DNA from: Temnothorax longispinosus | Taxonomy: Eukaryota; Arthropoda; Insecta; Hymenoptera; Formicidae | Assembly: GCF_030848805.1 (NCBI RefSeq) | Contig: NC_092368.1 | Span: forward strand, 5,428,441 to 5,492,440 | Length of the DNA: 64,000 nt | Reading direction: 5' to 3' | In this document: piece by piece, positions 61,203-64,000 of the stretch | How the letters are laid out: each line of letters starts with the position of its first letter | Numbering within the stretch: the stretch's first letter is position 1 | Notes under the pieces: generated by a model | Database searches by the model: none | What the model saw: the letters and a program-made list of their open reading frames with translations, nothing else | Told to the model about the DNA's origin: nothing | Program-made: the position numbers and the translations under genes

Positions 61203-64000
61203 AGAAACCAATGCTAGATACAAGTATGACATGTATTTGTAATATTCGAAGTTTATCGAATTTAAAATTGCATAGTTTGTCATGACAATAATTTGTGAAA
61301 TTTCATCGATTTTATTGCAGAATGTGCTTCCGGAGGTGAAGACAAAGTGTTTTGACTTCCTGGAATGAAGAGAATGCAAAGAAAATGCACGCTCGCACAG
61401 AGAGATTATTTTTAGTTTCTCGTCTTCCATCGCTACAATCGCTTTCTTCTATATCTATATCAACAGTACTGTAATAAAATATTGCAGAATTTATTGATAA
61501 ATTTATTAAGTAAATGCTTTTCTGCTACTTCCAGAAGTATATTTATGAAATTGAATTTTCACGATTTAGATTAATTATTTATCTTCCACCTTCTGTCTTC
61601 TGCAACTGCATTCGTCGATGTTCGATGTAATAGCTTCGGCACTACAAACTCCAATATCACAACGCTAATGTCATGGAAGCCGAGGGAAAATATCGGGCAG
61701 AAGACGGCGCGCGAGGTAACGCGCAAGAGGTCATTAGGAACGGATGAGTAATAATGCGTGATGAATTGCGCGCACGCGGCGTGCATTCGTTGCGCGGACG
61801 CGACTGCAGCTTTGTCGGAAGACAAAGTGCGGAAAATGATCTTCGCGCGAGCGTGCGTTCTCTCGGGCGCGCGCTCCCCCGTCGTGGATCGAGGCGCCTC
61901 ATCTTCACCCTCCGGCAGCGTTCTGCGGTTAAACTTACGATGAAATTTCGCGAATTCCTTTCGCCGTGAGAACTTTCGAGGATCGAATACAGCGTATACC
62001 ATCGGAGCGCGCTATCGGGAAGGCATTTACGTTCGCTCAGCGGCGATATCCGCGCGTTCGCGGAATTCAACGCGAATCTATAATCCGTCGGTGGGACGAG
62101 GGGCGGTATGCGGAGAAGCTGGATTTTATATCTCGTTCGATGCCTCGCGTTTCGTTTTTCTCGCGGTACGATAAATAATAAAAATTGCATCATCGAGTTC
62201 CCGCGATCGAATCATCGTTATTGCTGTTGCGACTACAAGTGACATTTAAATTGGCTGTACGAATTGCAGGAAAAGATGTGATGAGAAGAATATTAGGAAG
62301 ATTGAATAATCCTTGAATCTGTTTTATATAGAATTTATTTCAACTTTAATTTAGATTGATTTACATCAAGATTATATATATAACAAATTCAATAGCTCGA
62401 TACAATTTATGTGTTTAACTTGATAATAGGGGAAATAATCTTCGATGATTTCTTGCAGATTTTTCAGTTTCCCTATTTAGATCTTTAAATAATTGTATTC
62501 TGAGTCATTCCATTTTTATCTTATACCCATAATTTTTTTTAAGCCTTTCTAGGGATCTTGGAATTTTAATAATACAAAAAATAAGTTTATTACTTTTGCC
62601 TATACTTTATACGATTCTGTTTTTCTGTCTTTCTGAATACCTGTTTAAATTTAACGATGTCGGAACGAATCGGTCCCGATGACGAATACAGGAAGTCGTA
62701 AGTCGTCAATCGACGACACACTCGCGAATCTTTTGCGCCGGGACCAGATCTGCCTTTGTCGATGCGAGCTTTAAAAGCAACCTGTTGAAAGTTCCGAACT
62801 GTGCACGCGGCGTACGACGCGTGTCAGTCGTGGGAGTTTGAATCTGATTTACGTGTGACGCGCCATGTACGCGCAAACTTTCAAAAACTTTCGAAAATGA
62901 TTCGGCGCAACCCGCCGCATTTATTATCATAATACCGCATCACCGCATTATCGCTTTTCGGATAATACTCAACTACAACTACTCCGCGAAATGCGTTTGC
63001 ATTTTACATCCGAATACCATTGATATCCCGGGCGTATATCATCGTTTACAGAAGACATTTTATTTGATTATACATTACTTTTTATTAGTGACATAAAGCT
63101 ATATTTTTAAAGTAATTTTATATGAAGGACAGATCGCAAAATTTTGTACGGGATTGTGGGTTTTCTAAATATTTGCTATTTATTGTCAGAATCTCATTTA
63201 TAATGTCCAAACATTCGCAAGGTAAAGATATTTAAAAAGTTTAATACAGCCTCTAAATTTCTGCTAGGTAACAAAAGCAAATTAATTAGGTGATTGTTAG
63301 AATTCTAATATTACATGTTCGCTGAAGCGATTGCGAGAAATCGATGGCACGAGTTCGCGTGTAGGAATTGCTAACACTGCATGGAAAATTATGGCAGCTA
63401 CAAATTTCACTTCCCGGTTCACTTAAGAGCACGGGCGGATAATCGCGTCCGGCGAATTCGACTGGGCCAACAAATCTCGCTGGCCCAACCATAAAGGCAA
63501 TCGCACGAACGAGAGATCCAGTTCGATTTATATGAACGCCAGCAGCGGTCGATACTCGGCGTACTCGTCCGCCATTAAATCGAGCGTCGCGAGAGATCGC
63601 TTTTCGAGCTCGTTCTCTGCTATTTTTCCCTTTCTCCCTCGCAGCAGAGAGATTTCGCGGTTAACAAAGGAAGAAATCACCGTGAGACGTGTTCCGATAA
63701 ATCGCCGTGAAGCGAAGGGAATGCTGCGGTTTGATCCGCACGAATCGTATCTGTCGATCGCACGCGATCGCCGGTCCATCGCGATAATTAGTGGATATCA
63801 AAGACTCGTTGCAAATATCAAAGACGATGAGCTCGTGAATGTGCATTTGACAGTCGAGCTTTGCTCGAGAACGAACAGTGTTCATTCGAACGAATTAACT
63901 GAAACGCTGCTGATTCGTATACGAGAGAATTATCTGTTATTTAAGATGTTGCAGATATTGAACATTTTTTCTTCTTATACATGAAAAAAACGTACATATA

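Larger units (their letters stand above)
52395..64000. other. Anonymous region
   Basis: GC-richer CpG blocks (52600-53340, 53500-54130, 54740-55260, 55640-56130, 56590-57240, 58040-58330, 60140-60560, 61660-62200, 63330-63900) alternate with AT-rich ones (55270-55560, 57720-57990, 59980-60120, 61440-61580, 62230-62640, 63050-63280). Open frames up to 178 codons (61657-62193 minus) have no recognisable domain and overlap frames on the other strand. Microsatellites and poly-G runs are listed separately. No gene, tRNA or rRNA is supported. Confidence 0.4.

Noticed and set aside
61657..62193. 178-codon minus-strand open frame
   Set aside because: Lies in CpG-rich DNA where stop codons are rare on both strands; other frames are also open and no domain is recognisable.

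Overview
This is a eukaryotic nuclear window with very low coding density. There are no operons, no ribosome binding sites and no complete gene that I can recognise. AT-rich stretches full of A/T runs alternate with GC-richer, CpG-rich stretches. (GA)n/(CT)n, (AT)n, (TAA)n and (CGA)n microsatellites are common, and short two-ended (MITE-like) repeats are present. Together with a dispersed repeat beginning TTTTTAACCGACTTCAAAAA, which I associate with insect genomes, this suggests an insect. A hymenopteran such as an ant is the best guess, because CpG is not depleted. That taxonomic call is inference.

Layout. From 1 to 8070 there is noncoding DNA with small simple repeats. From about 8070 to 9460 lies the most informative part: an insect-type dispersed repeat ending in an (AT)n tract, then a minus-strand gene-like sequence (8580-9454). 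The latter encodes a C2H2-like zinc finger, a charged linker with a nuclear-localisation-like patch, an array of 36-residue tandem repeats and a unique C-terminal block. One in-frame stop and one frameshift break it, so I call it a pseudogene of an unrecognised, probably multicopy family. From 9.5 to 16 kb the DNA is mostly anonymous, with one good candidate minus-strand exon (11422-11505). At 16.1-16.7 kb there is a dense cluster of TTAATTAA sites around a perfect 15-bp-arm hairpin, which looks like a regulatory element. From 17 to 31 kb there is anonymous DNA with two MITE-like elements with TA target duplications (24787-25027 and 30856-31055). From 31 to 46 kb there are several short exon-like blocks on the minus strand (35022-35104, 41336-41692, 44317-44397) and one unusually long open frame in AT-rich DNA (39508-40068). 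At 46.8-47.1 kb there is an AT-rich minisatellite of about 32 bp per unit. From 47 to 64 kb there is a plus-strand exon candidate (49231-49390), minus-strand exon-like blocks at 51.9-52.2 kb (one overlapping a repeat also found at 12.9 kb) and otherwise anonymous DNA.

The exon candidates rest only on splice-site consensus plus open frames. CpG-rich DNA throws up many such decoys, so they are given low confidence and may or may not belong to one long-intron gene. I saw no tRNA, rRNA, CRISPR array or recognisable reverse transcriptase or transposase domain.
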